Made by a program: the position numbers and the translations under genes
NCBI GenBank assembly: GCA_010279815.1
Contig: QEOQ01000707.1
Coordinates: 611,552 to 646,534, forward strand
Length of the DNA stretch: 34,983 bases
Source of the DNA: Brachionus plicatilis
Lineage: Eukaryota > Rotifera > Eurotatoria > Ploima > Brachionidae
Direction of reading: 5' to 3'
The notes under the pieces: model-generated
What the model was told of the DNA's origin: nothing
Databases searched by the model: none
The model's input: only the letters and a program-made list of their open reading frames with translations
Shown: in pieces, positions 11,075-21,372 of the stretch
Layout of the letters: each line of letters starts with the position of its first letter
How positions within the stretch are numbered: position 1 is the stretch's first letter

Positions 11075-11799
11075 TATCCCTTTAATCTTGACTTGGGTTT
11101 TAATTTTTAGGTTTCAATAATAATTTGGAAAAATTTTATTTTATTATATTTTATTACTGGCCCTCTTTTCTCGAAAGATTTTCTCTCTCAGTGGGATTCA
11201 AACCCTCGACCCTCTGCTTGTACAATTTCACAAAAACCATTCGTCTTACTGTAAATTTAAGCAGAAGCCTCAAACTACTTTAAAAGGAACTAACTCCTTC
11301 TTTTTAGAAAATTGAATTGTATGAAAATGAAATAAAAGCTCGAATAAAAAATGTCAAAATGAAAATTGATGTTATTCAAAAGTAAAAAATCAGTTGATTA
11401 AGTTAAATTGTTTGTTAAGCAATTAACTAAGTTAAAGAACATTGTTCAACTTATTTTATTTTAAGAATTAATAAATGCTGTGAAATTTTTCAATGTTCAA
11501 AAAATCGTAAAATAATATAAAGTATTCCATAAATATTCCATTCATAAAAATTATTTTAAAAATACATGAGTTGCATTGAAATATCTTTAAACATTTATGG
11601 TTATTTTTAAATTAGTAAGGTTCATTTAATTTTAATTATTGAAATAAATTTTCAATTTTAATTTGAATAAATTTGAACAAAAACATACTTTAAATATGAA
11701 AAACGAAAAAAAAAATTTTAAAAATAAATCGAATTTTAATAGTTTATTTGAATGTATAATATAAATATTCTTTAGCTTATATAAAACATCTTTTAATAT
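11075..11799. other. Convergent intergenic region with a SINE remnant
   Basis: This lies between the 3' ends of the kringle/sushi gene (+) and DCTN3 (-). Apart from the SINE remnant at about 11155-11256, I see only AT-rich sequence, presumably holding both 3' UTRs. No exon or RNA gene is recognisable. Confidence 0.6.
11155..11256 (-). mobile_element. tRNA-derived SINE remnant
   Basis: On the minus strand, GGGTTTGAATCCCA (11192-11205) is a good RNA polymerase III B box inside a T-arm-like sequence, preceded by GTAAGACGAATGG, which resembles a worn D-arm/anticodon region. On the plus strand the same bases translate as QWDSNPRP, a peptide that in gene predictions usually betrays a reverse-oriented tRNA-type sequence. 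The A box is not clearly intact and no poly-A or tail repeat is defined, so this is a truncated, degenerate copy rather than a working tRNA gene. Confidence 0.6.
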
Positions 11800-13843
11800 T
11801 TATTCTTTTTTTTGTTCATAATTGTTTAAAAAGTCGTCGTAATTTATAAACGAATCATTAACATGCTTCATCTAAATAAAAATAAAAATATTAAATTGGA
11901 AAACAAAAGGCTATTATTCAAAAATTAAGCTTTTGTAATCAAAATATGTTTTTCTAGCTTCAACTTTATCAGAATAATATTTTCATTTTAATAGAATACC
12001 GATTTGTAATAGACCGAAAGAAAATTTTTGAGTTCTTCTACAAGTTCATGCTCATTATCCTTTAATTAAAAATTATTTGATTTCTTTTGAAATCTTCAAA
12101 TTTTACTTTTAAAGACGCTTGTTTTGAACACACATTTTTCATTTTTTCTGTTAAACTTGGAATGTCTGAAGAAAAAAAATTAAACACAAGCAAACTAAAA
12201 AATATTTAAACCATTTAAAATTGGATTGTTTAGAATTGTTTGCAGCGATTTTAATCTTCGAAAATCTTCATCCAATTTAATCAATGTATCTTGTTCTAAA
12301 AATAATTATTATTAATTTTTAATAAATTGTAAGAGTTCGCTCTAATTCGAGATAGAAAACGTTTATTTTTAAATTAATTTTTTAATTTAAGCTTATTTTA
12401 TTTAATGATGATAAAACTTAGTCAAATTATATTTTATCCCAGCTTTCCAAATAAAGGAAATTAGAGTGAAAAAAATGTTTTAGTTTAATATTTAAAAAAT
12501 TACCTGATAAAATCAATTCGATTTTTGCTTTCAACATTATTTCATCTTCCAACTCGTTAATAGCGTCAAAATTTGAATATTTACTGATTTCACTAACTTA
12601 AATTTTATAATTAAATAAATTCAATTTTTTTCTTACTCTCTTTTAATGCCTAATAGCACATTAAAAAAATCTTTAAAAAATTCACAATTATATTTACTTT
12701 AGTAAACACTCAGTGATAATCTTAATTCTCTAAAACTGCAGAACAGTGCAAATATTTTCAATGCAGTACAATACATTACAGATGCTTTGGTTAAAAAAGC
12801 TTTGCTAAACATGAAAATATGTCTCTGCATTAAACATCATGACTAAAAATTAATTAAAGTCTTTTTTTAATAATTACTGTTGATTATGATCATTAAAATT
12901 TGATCGTTATCTTCAATTTTCCAAAAATGTCCAATAAAACTAAACTTATCGTGGAAAAAAAAATTATATTTACCTTAAAGAGAATTTCATAAAAGTCATA
13001 TTTAAAAAAAATTATATATATTAAATGGTAAATTTTTTTGAAATCGAACGCGGTGCGGTGTTAGTTTCCTTTAGAGTTTAGAACTAATTAGAGTTCCTCT
13101 ACTTAGTCTGATAAATTGTATTTCATTTAAATTCTATTTTTGATAAAACTTTTATTTAAATTGAAAGTCGATTTTTATTTTTATCCTTTTATATTTTTAT
13201 ATGGTAAATGATAAATTGCTTTTACAGAGAAATAAAAAAAATTTTTCCTGTTTTTGTTCGATCTTTCATAAAATATTCTAGATAAATAATAAAATTGATT
13301 TAAAAAATTAAGACTCTGAAAAAAATGAACACACGTTTATTTAAAAAAAAATATTTCAGATTCAAGGATTTTCCATCGGTAATGAAGAAGATAAATGTCT
13401 TAAAAAGAAAAAATCCGAAAAAATAAGAATATGTGATTTATTAACTGTTAAAAAAATCACAACCTAAATACTGTCAAATAAATAAAAATATTTATTTTAT
13501 GTTAAAAAATGATTTTTTTTATCATGATTAGATTGTTTTATTTTATAAAAAAAAAAGATTTTTTTAAACTTAATGTTGCTTTTTAGCCTTAATTTTCACA
13601 AAATTTTTAAATACCAACCTGATTTAAAAGTTGATCCAATTTTGGGATAATTTGATGAAAATAATGAAAGATCATTAATAATTTCATTTATTGTCTCAAA
13701 ACCCTTAAAAAATTCAAATTCATTCGACAAAATTTTGACAAAGCAATTACTTTAGTATTATCAATTTTTTCAAAGTTTCCCACCAAATTTTCAAGTCTGT
13801 TTATTCGATTTTCCATTATTTCTAATTCATTAGACAACGACAT
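11800..13843 (-). CDS. DCTN3: Dynactin subunit 3 (p24), 7 exons
   Basis: Exons on the minus strand are 13751-13843, 13619-13703, 12504-12596, 12212-12295, 12107-12165, 12000-12059 and 11800-11871. They join in phase to 181 residues, close to the usual size of about 186. p24 is the smallest subunit of the dynactin shoulder, which links dynein to cargo in the cytoplasm. The protein is alpha-helical throughout: an N-terminal coiled coil (NELEIMENRINRLENLV), a central helical block containing FDAINELEDEIMLKAKIELI, and a C-terminal end with INYDDFLNNYE that corresponds to the family's FVQWDELLCQLE ending. Identity to known p24 sequences is low, so the call rests on length, helix pattern, the two conserved ends and consistent splicing. 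Introns of 47 nt (13704-13750 and 12060-12106) contain in-frame stops or shift the frame if not removed. Intron 2 is about 1 kb. The gene lies 226 bp downstream of AACS on the same strand. Confidence 0.65.
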
Positions 13844-14069
13844 TATCTTGTAATAATTGCTTTATTAAATGTTTAGATCATATCTTAGATCAAGAATTAC
13901 TAGGTCTTGAACTTCTTTAAAAAAAAAAAATTCATTTTGTTAAAAAATTTTATTACGTTTCAGCGAAAAATTAAAAATTGGAATATAAAAATTTCTCGAC
14001 AATTAAAAAAATATATTTTTCTAATCTTGCTTCATTAATTAATATTATTAAAATACTTTGACTTATAAT

Positions 14070-17000
14070 TTACCATTTTTTCAATTCTTCAATATTTTTA
14101 AAAATATCTAAACATGCCGGATTCACCAGCGATGATGATGGTTTTATTGAGTGCCCTTCGATAATTTTACGCACTGGAACTTCTACTTTTTTTCCATTTA
14201 GAGTATACTATACAAAAAAGTTAGAATAAATTAAATCAAATTGATGTTAATTATACCGGAATTTCATTAATTGGCAGGATTAAATTTGGAACATGCCGTG
14301 CCGATAGTGATTCTCTAATCTTAAATCTGATTTTATCTATCAACGATTGAGTCAATTCCTTGTTTTGCTTTAATTTTAAAAATAAAACAACTCGTTCTTC
14401 ACTTGGATTATGGGGATTCTTTTGTCCAACGCACAATGAATCTTCGATTTCTTCCATATTTTCGATCACATTGTAAATATCGGCGCTTCCAAATCTAACA
14501 CCATTTGGATTCAAAGTTCCATCGCTTCTACCAAGCATAAAGACTCCTCCTGTTTCGCTACTAATCATCATGAAGTCTCCATGAGACCAAACACCAGGAA
14601 ACTTTTCAAAGTAGCTAGATTTATATTTTTTAAAATCGATGTCATTAGAAAAATAAATTGGCATCGACGGAAATGGTTTAGTGCATACCAATTCCCCACA
14701 CTCATCAAAGACCGATTTTCCTTCGTCATTCCAGCATTCAACTGCCATTCCCAATTGTCTACATTGAATTTCTCCACGATAAACAGGCAAGTTCATATTG
14801 TGGCCGCAAAATAAAGATATTATATCAGTTCCACCTGTTATTGAGCCTAAAACCAGATCACTTTTTATTGATTCATACACATAGTCAAAGCTATTTGGCT
14901 TGAGTGGACTTCCAGTACTAAATATACATTTTAATGAAGTCAATTTATGTGTTTTTTTTGGTGCGCATTTTTTTTCTTCCAGGACGGACAACCATTTAGC
15001 AGAAGTTCCAAACATTGTAATTCTAAAGTTTTTTATTATTAATTTTAATGAGTTATTTAATATTATTTTTTTTATATTTTTAGGGTAGAATTAGACTAAA
15101 TTGAATGATCTTTTTAATTATCTATCTTTTTCGTTGATTCTAAGATTTTTTATAAAATAAAAATGTTGAATCCTGCTACGGTTTCGTTATTATTGGAAGC
15201 AATTTGCGAAAATGTCTGAACATATGAGAATGGATTCAAAGTAAAAAAGAGTACAAGATTGGTTCAAAAGATTTAACTTTTGGTGATACCAGAAAGAAAG
15301 TGAAAACCAACAAGCTTCAATCAGATGTGGTGCCACGATGATTTAACAAAATTTTACGATAATTCAAGCCAAATGCCATAAAATATTACAAGTGTAAAAT
15401 CAAGAATTTGCGAAAATTTTTGAAAAAATCTAAATTTTCATTAATTTTAGCAAAACTAAAAATTTTGAAGATATTTTGAAAAAATTTAAGGTGAACACTT
15501 ATTTAGGTTTTTGAAAATTTGAAAGCTTCAAAAATTTTGATTGTAATTATTAATAAATTTTATTCAATATTTTCTTTTTTTAAACCTATAAATAAATTTT
15601 TTTTTTCTTAAAAATCAACCAAATTTTACAGCTCTGATCTAATAAAGGTGACCGCATCAAGTTGATCTCTTCTACACTCAAATTATTACCCAGTCAGTTT
15701 TTCAAATTTTTATAGAATCTGTAAACTTTCAGTAAAATAAAATAAAATCTTGTAGAATTCTTATAAATACAAATAATTTTAATGGTCATTAATTTGAAAA
15801 TTTTTGGTAGACACTGTAAAGTTAATTTATTTTAATTTTAGTTTTTTTTTTAACTTCTCTATTATCCAACATAAAACCTAGATCTTGATCGTTCTGATTA
15901 TCATCTTTCCATGCATTGGCTCCATAAAGGACACTATTTGACCAAGCAAGAACAATTTGAAGCTATACGCTGTGAGTATTATTAGCTCTGAAAAAATTCT
16001 GATTCTTTAAGAAAGAAATCAAATTGTTTCCCTTATTGAAGACTATAAAGCATAGACCATGGTCTAAATTTTGAAGTTTATACAATTTTCTTTTTTTTAT
16101 TATTTAAATAAAAATGATTTAGCTAAGAGAAAAATTTTTAGGCTCATTTTAATATTAATTCAATATTAAAATTCAATTAAGTAGAAATAAAATTACATGA
16201 AAATTTCATTAGATCTTTGAGTTCATCTATTCAACTCTTGTTTCTTGGCCTTAATGATCTTCAGTAGCAATCGATTCAAAGAGATATTTAAAGGATAATT
16301 TAATTAGGCATAAGAACTCAAAAATTAAAAATAACAAATTGCTATATTTTCCAAAATTAATGCATGAAATATTTTTTAATATTAATAGTTGCTCACCAAA
16401 GAAAAACTATATATTTTATCTCAAGTTTGTGGCAATGAAATAAAAGATCGCAAAACAAGGTAAAATTTAATTATAATTCAAACAAAAAATGTAAAATAAA
16501 TGATAAGACATTATAAATTTTTTTTAGATCTAAAATTAGGACTTTTTTTGAATATTTTTTTTCTCTGGCTAAAATAATTGTCAAAAAAGTATGTGCTGTT
16601 AAAATATTTTAAAAAATTTAAAAAAATGCTTAAAAAAATTATTTTCAATTTTTCCCAAAAATATGTGATTAAATGATAAAAAAACGAATATCTTAATAAA
16701 GCAGCTTTTAAAAATGAAAAAAGTTAAATACCTGAGATTGTCGACAAGATCCCATAGGACATTTAAATTTGGTAAAAATGGAGAGCCATCAAAAATAACA
16801 ATAGATGCTCCAGTTGCTAATGACGTAATTAACCAATTATACATCATCCAACCAGTCTTTAAGTATTTTTAATTAAATAAAAAATTATCTTTAAAAATTA
16901 CTGTTGTATAATAAAATATGATATCATCCCTGGACATGTTGCCATGAAGTAAATGTTCCTTTAAATGCTGAATTAAAGTTCCCTTTAAATAAATTGGGTA

Positions 17001-19277
17001 GAATTTTATAATTTTTGTATTTTTTAATTTGATTTACACCATGTGAGTGAACTATACATTTAGGAATTCCAGTAGTCCCTGACGAAAACATAATTACTAA
17101 TGGATGGTTGAATGGAACTTGCTCAAATTTAAGTTCGCCTGCATTAGAGCCATATTGAGATAAAAATTCGTCGTAAGAGATGCTGAAAAATGTATCAAAA
17201 TTATAGATAATAATCAGATAAACTACAATACCTTTTGTCAATGCTTGAATGATCATCCAATTCGTCTTGACAAAACGGAATCAAAATGCATTTTTTAATT
17301 GTTTCAAGTCCTTTAAAATAAAAATAAAAATTTTAATTAAAAAAAGTATAATTTTTCCACTTATCTTATCTGAATATTTATAAAAAATCATTTTTCTATA
17401 GAAAGAAAAATCTTCTTTTAGTTTTTTAAAATTCGATTAAATAATTATGATTACAAGATTCAACGAACGGTAATTCATCGAATTTCAAAAGAATGTAATA
17501 TAACAATCGTTGTTGATTTAAGTAAATCATTGTATGAAACGTTTCATCAAGTCATTTTTTTAAAAATTGGTACTAACCACAAATTTTTAGATTAGATCAA
17601 ATTTATGAGTATGCTATCAACGCCATTATGTTTTTTTAATGATTCAATAGCTAAATAATAATTTGAAAAATAAAATTTTTGATGTCTTTGATCAGATTTT
17701 TTTAGATGTACTCCCACCTACTTTGATTTCAAATTTCTGTCAAAGGAAGTTTAACAAGATATTATTAATTAGAGTGAAAAAAATCTTAAATTTAATTTTG
17801 AAAATAAGTGAAATGATTATTTAAAAAAATTAAAAGGGTTAGATCAAATAAAATTTAAATGGCATTTTTTCAAATTTTCAAAGAAAATTTTTTTTATTAA
17901 AATCAAAATTCAATATTAATTTAAATTAACGTGAATATTTTTACGATTTAAATAATTTTCTCCGCAATCTAAGTGCAAAATCCATTTAAAGTAAAATTTT
18001 TTAATTTAATCGGTGCCGAGAAAAATTTCAAAATGCAGAGTTAGCCTCAATATTAATACAAACAAATTATTAGTACTTCAGTCATTAAATATTAAAGGCT
18101 AAATAAAAACTTTATCATTAGCAAGTTCAAATTATTCTTCAAATTTTTCCAAAAAAAATGAATAAGAGAAATTTTTACATTAGAAAAGATAAATAAGAAT
18201 ATTAATCAAATTTTATTCTTATTATGTAGCAAAGCATTTTTTTAACTTGATGTTGATTCATTTAAAAAAAATTACCAAACATTTAAAAAAATAAAATTAT
18301 TTACCATTTAGAGCATCTTTCAGTTTTGAAACATGGTCATGTTTTTTTCCATTATAATAAACCGATGTTACTGAAAATATGAGTTTTGGATTTATTTGCT
18401 TGAAACGTTCAACTACTGACTAAATAAAGAAAAAAATTTAAGAGCAATACTTCAACAAAAAAAAAACAACATTTGCTCCAAAGTCAGGTGATGCACAGCT
18501 CCATACAGCACCTAAACTAACAACTGAAAGTTTAACAGCAAGCGCTTCAATAAAATTCGGTAAATATCCTTTTTTGAATAAAATCAAATTTTTTTTATAA
18601 AAAAAATATTTAGGCATTTACCAACAACAACATCATTTTTCTGTATACCATAAGATGTCAAACAATTTTGAATTATTCGAACTTTATCACGAAGTTCTCT
18701 AAAAGTAATTGTTTTAACTTTTGCAAAAGCTTCCCCTTAAAATAAAAAAAAAATTACAAAATTTTAATTTATTTCCAATTATTTACCATATGAATACACA
18801 GCAACTTTTTCGTCATTATACCTGAGTAAATTTTCTGCATAATTTAAACGTGCTCCATCGAACCAACTAAATGGCAAATTATCCACTGGACCATGAGGTT
18901 TATCTAGAACCTACTCAAGAAAATTATTTCGGTTCTTTGAAAGTTGTGAATTTTACTTTATCATAAGACCTTGAGTAAACAATATTTGAAAAATACCAAA
19001 ATTCTTCCCAAAAGATTATGAAATTCTCACATGACCACTTGTACAAGTCATTGTATGATTTAAAGTTAAGGCCATATTTTTTTTCGATTAGGTTCTGAAA
19101 TTCTACCAATTTGGTATTTTGACTAATAGCTGATTTTTTCGGATTCCATAACAGTTTTTTGTCTTCATTTTGATCACTTAAATCTCCGATTGTTATTCCG
19201 TTATTTAGCTCTTTTGAATTTCCATTAATCTTTAAATTATTATTTGCATCATTAAGGTGATCAGTCCTAGTGTCCAT
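14070..19277 (-). CDS. AACS: Acetoacetyl-CoA synthetase, 11 exons
   Basis: Exons on the minus strand are 18957-19277, 18787-18910, 18622-18735, 18471-18568, 18305-18419, 17232-17310, 17038-17182, 16902-16982, 16732-16856, 14257-15022 and 14070-14207, giving 701 residues against about 672 in vertebrates. The enzyme activates acetoacetate to acetoacetyl-CoA in the cytosol using ATP, feeding ketone bodies into lipid synthesis. An N-terminal AACS domain ([20 protein letters not shown]) is followed by the adenylating core. The ATP/AMP-binding loop [10 protein letters not shown] spans about residues 316-325. [17 protein letters not shown], then [24 protein letters not shown] and [15 protein letters not shown] follow in family order. 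The C-terminal [11 protein letters not shown] carries the A10 lysine at about residue 662. An in-frame TAA precedes the ATG. Introns are mostly 48-100 nt, but one of 1.7 kb holds a mariner remnant. All motifs are intact, so the enzyme is probably active. Confidence 0.93.
15170..16000 (+). mobile_element. Mariner transposase remnant in an AACS intron
   Basis: Near 15250-15290 one frame reads [11 protein letters not shown] and, after a one-base shift, GDTRKK, which matches the helix-turn-helix part of mariner transposases (WF.KF.SGD). Near 15880-15975 another frame reads [18 protein letters not shown], then [12 protein letters not shown], matching the C-terminal DLAPSDYHLF region. The interval between is AT-rich and lacks the rest of the catalytic domain, so the copy is internally deleted and dead. 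It lies in AACS intron 9, in the opposite orientation to the host gene. Terminal inverted repeats were not identified, so the boundaries are approximate. Confidence 0.6.
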
Positions 19278-19498
19278 TATTTTATTTTCAAATTAATAGT
19301 TATCTAAAGTTTTCAAATAGCTGATAATAAAGATCAACAGATTTTTGTTTAAAAAATAATACAAAGTATCGTAAGATTTTTAAAGCTAGCAACAGCTAAA
19401 GAAATGAAAAATCGAATGATGAAAATAAATTATTTTTTTTTTGATTAAAATAAATTAAAATAAAAAATTGAAATTTAAAGTTTATTTTTTTCAAATGA
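19278..19498. promoter_or_regulatory. Shared upstream region of AACS and TASP1
   Basis: The two start codons lie head to head 221 bp apart, so both promoters and 5' UTRs must overlap here if the starts are right. I see only AT-rich sequence, with no clear TATA, initiator or other motif that I would name. A bidirectional promoter is inferred from the geometry alone. Confidence 0.35.
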
Positions 19499-21372
19499 AT
19501 GAAAACTCAGCAAGAAGGTGTAACCAAATCCTAGTGCATTTTTACATGTAAGAACTTTTTTCCATTTAAGTTTTGATCTGTTCTAATTTTGACAGAGCTT
19601 GAACAAAATATTGAAACTAAACTAAAATTGAAATATCAACATAATCTGGAAAAATTGAAATATTTCAAAAGCTACTTTACAAAATACTCCAAAAGAAAAA
19701 ATAATCTCTTATTATTTAAATAGTGAAAAAGAATGTCAAACTAAAAATTTTTATCTTTTAAGTGTGTGAGCCCTTTGATGAAATAAATATCATAGAACAA
19801 GAAGTAATTACCTCGGATTTAGACAATTTAGACACAAACCCGCAATGCTTTGTTGCCGTTCATATAGGAGCTGGCTATCATTCAGCTTCTAAAACAGGCA
19901 TATACAGAAATTTATGCGAAAAAGTTTGCTCAGATGTGATAAAACTACTTAAGCAAGGTTACAATGCTCGAACAGCATGTGCCACCGCAGTTGCTTTATT
20001 AGAAGTATTAAAATTAAAATAAAACCTTACCATTTTCGAGTTTTATATTTAAAAGTAAGAATAGTCCCTTGACCAATGCTGGAATCGGTTCAAATCTAAC
20101 ATTAGATGAAAAAATCGAATGTGATTCGAGCATCATGGACAGGACTGGTTTTGGTTCAGTGGGTGCAATATCCAATATTAAAAATCCGATAATGGTTTCT
20201 TTGTCTTTACTTGATGCCCAAGTTAAGGGATCTCTTTCGCTTGGTCGCATTGTACCATGGTAAATTAAATTTTTTTTTAAAAGATTTTCTAATCTTTTCT
20301 CTTAGTATGCTTGTTGGAGAAGGGGCAAAAAAATGGGCGATTGAAAATAACTTTGAAGAAGTTTCAGAAGAAAGCATGAAAACAGGTTTTTTTAAATTTT
20401 GAAAAATTTGAAAATTTTTAACTATTTTTTAAAGAATCAATGGTAAAAACACATCGACATTATAAACAAAAATTAGACAATTTTCATCAAAATAATTTAG
20501 TTCAGGAAAGTGCCAAAAATAAAAGCGAAAATGAGGCTTTATTAGACACGGTCGGTGCCGTGTGTGTAGATAGAGATGGCAATTTGGCGAGCGCAGTTTC
20601 GTCAGGTGGAATTTTGCTTAAGCATCCTGGCCGAGTTGGACATGCAAGTGAGCATTTTTTTAGATAAAAATTCATGAAAGTTGGTAGCAATTTGAATTTT
20701 TAGGCATGTTTGGATGCGGTTGCTGGGTCGAGCAAGATATAAAAACTAGTGATGATGAAGTCAATTCAATCGGAATTTGCACAACTGGATGTGGAGAATA
20801 CATAATAAAATCACTTTTTGCAAAAGAATGTGCTCAGAATATTCTAAGAAATTTGAATAAAACAGATTATGACTTAAATCAATTTTTTAAAAAATATTTT
20901 TTTGGTAATTGGAAAATTTTAAATTAGAAATTTTTTTTTTAATTTAGTTCGGTGATTTTTAGATGCCCCATTGCTTAAGAAATTTGATGACAAACTAATT
21001 GGAGCACTAATCTGTAAATTGAGCAGCTATCAAAACAATGAGAAGAATTGTACTATCTTTATTTTTTTTTCTAATTTTTAGTCTTTTTTTTTAAGTAGAA
21101 TTAATTGTAGCTCATACTACCCCTTCGATGTGCTTCGGATATGTGTCATCTAATATGATTAAACCGACTGTAAGAAAAAATGAAGTTAAAAAAAAATTAA
21201 CATTTATTAATTAAAGTCTGTTATGTCACGAATGAGCGAAAATAATTTATCTATTAGAGAGTGTGTTCAGATCACCAACTTCAATATTAAATTCAGGAGT
21301 AAATTGGATCAAATAAGTCAAAATGAAGTCAATCATGAAGAAGAAACAAGCAATAAAAGACAAAAAATCTAA
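19499..21372 (+). CDS. TASP1: Taspase-1 (threonine aspartase), 9 exons
   Basis: Exons are 19499-19517 (tentative), 19763-20004, 20060-20259, 20306-20385, 20435-20647, 20704-20904, 20963-21049, 21096-21169 and 21217-21372, giving about 423 residues against 420 in human. Taspase-1 is a type 2 asparaginase-fold protease. It cuts itself before a threonine, which becomes the catalytic nucleophile, and then cuts nuclear substrates such as MLL and TFIIA after Asp. Visible landmarks are VAVHIGAGYHSASK, then NSPLTNAGIGSNLTL, ECDSSIMD, GRIVPCMLVGEGAKKW, and the autocleavage site LLDTVGAVCVD with Thr at about residue 219. These are followed by SSGGILLKHPGRVGHASMFG and TTGCGEYIIKSLFAKEC. The cleavage site and nucleophile are intact. 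The first exon is the weak point: it is only 19 nt, chosen because the phase fits and a TGA precedes its ATG. The rest is secure. Confidence 0.92.

Noticed and set aside
11192..11205. Considered as a real tRNA gene because of the B box
   Set aside because: No acceptor stem pairing and no intact A box; it fits a degenerate tRNA-derived SINE better.
17505..17760. [20 protein letters not shown] in an AACS intron, like a reverse-transcriptase motif
   Set aside because: Only one motif-like stretch is visible and the following sequence is full of stops with no second RT motif. It could be a very old remnant but is not supportable.
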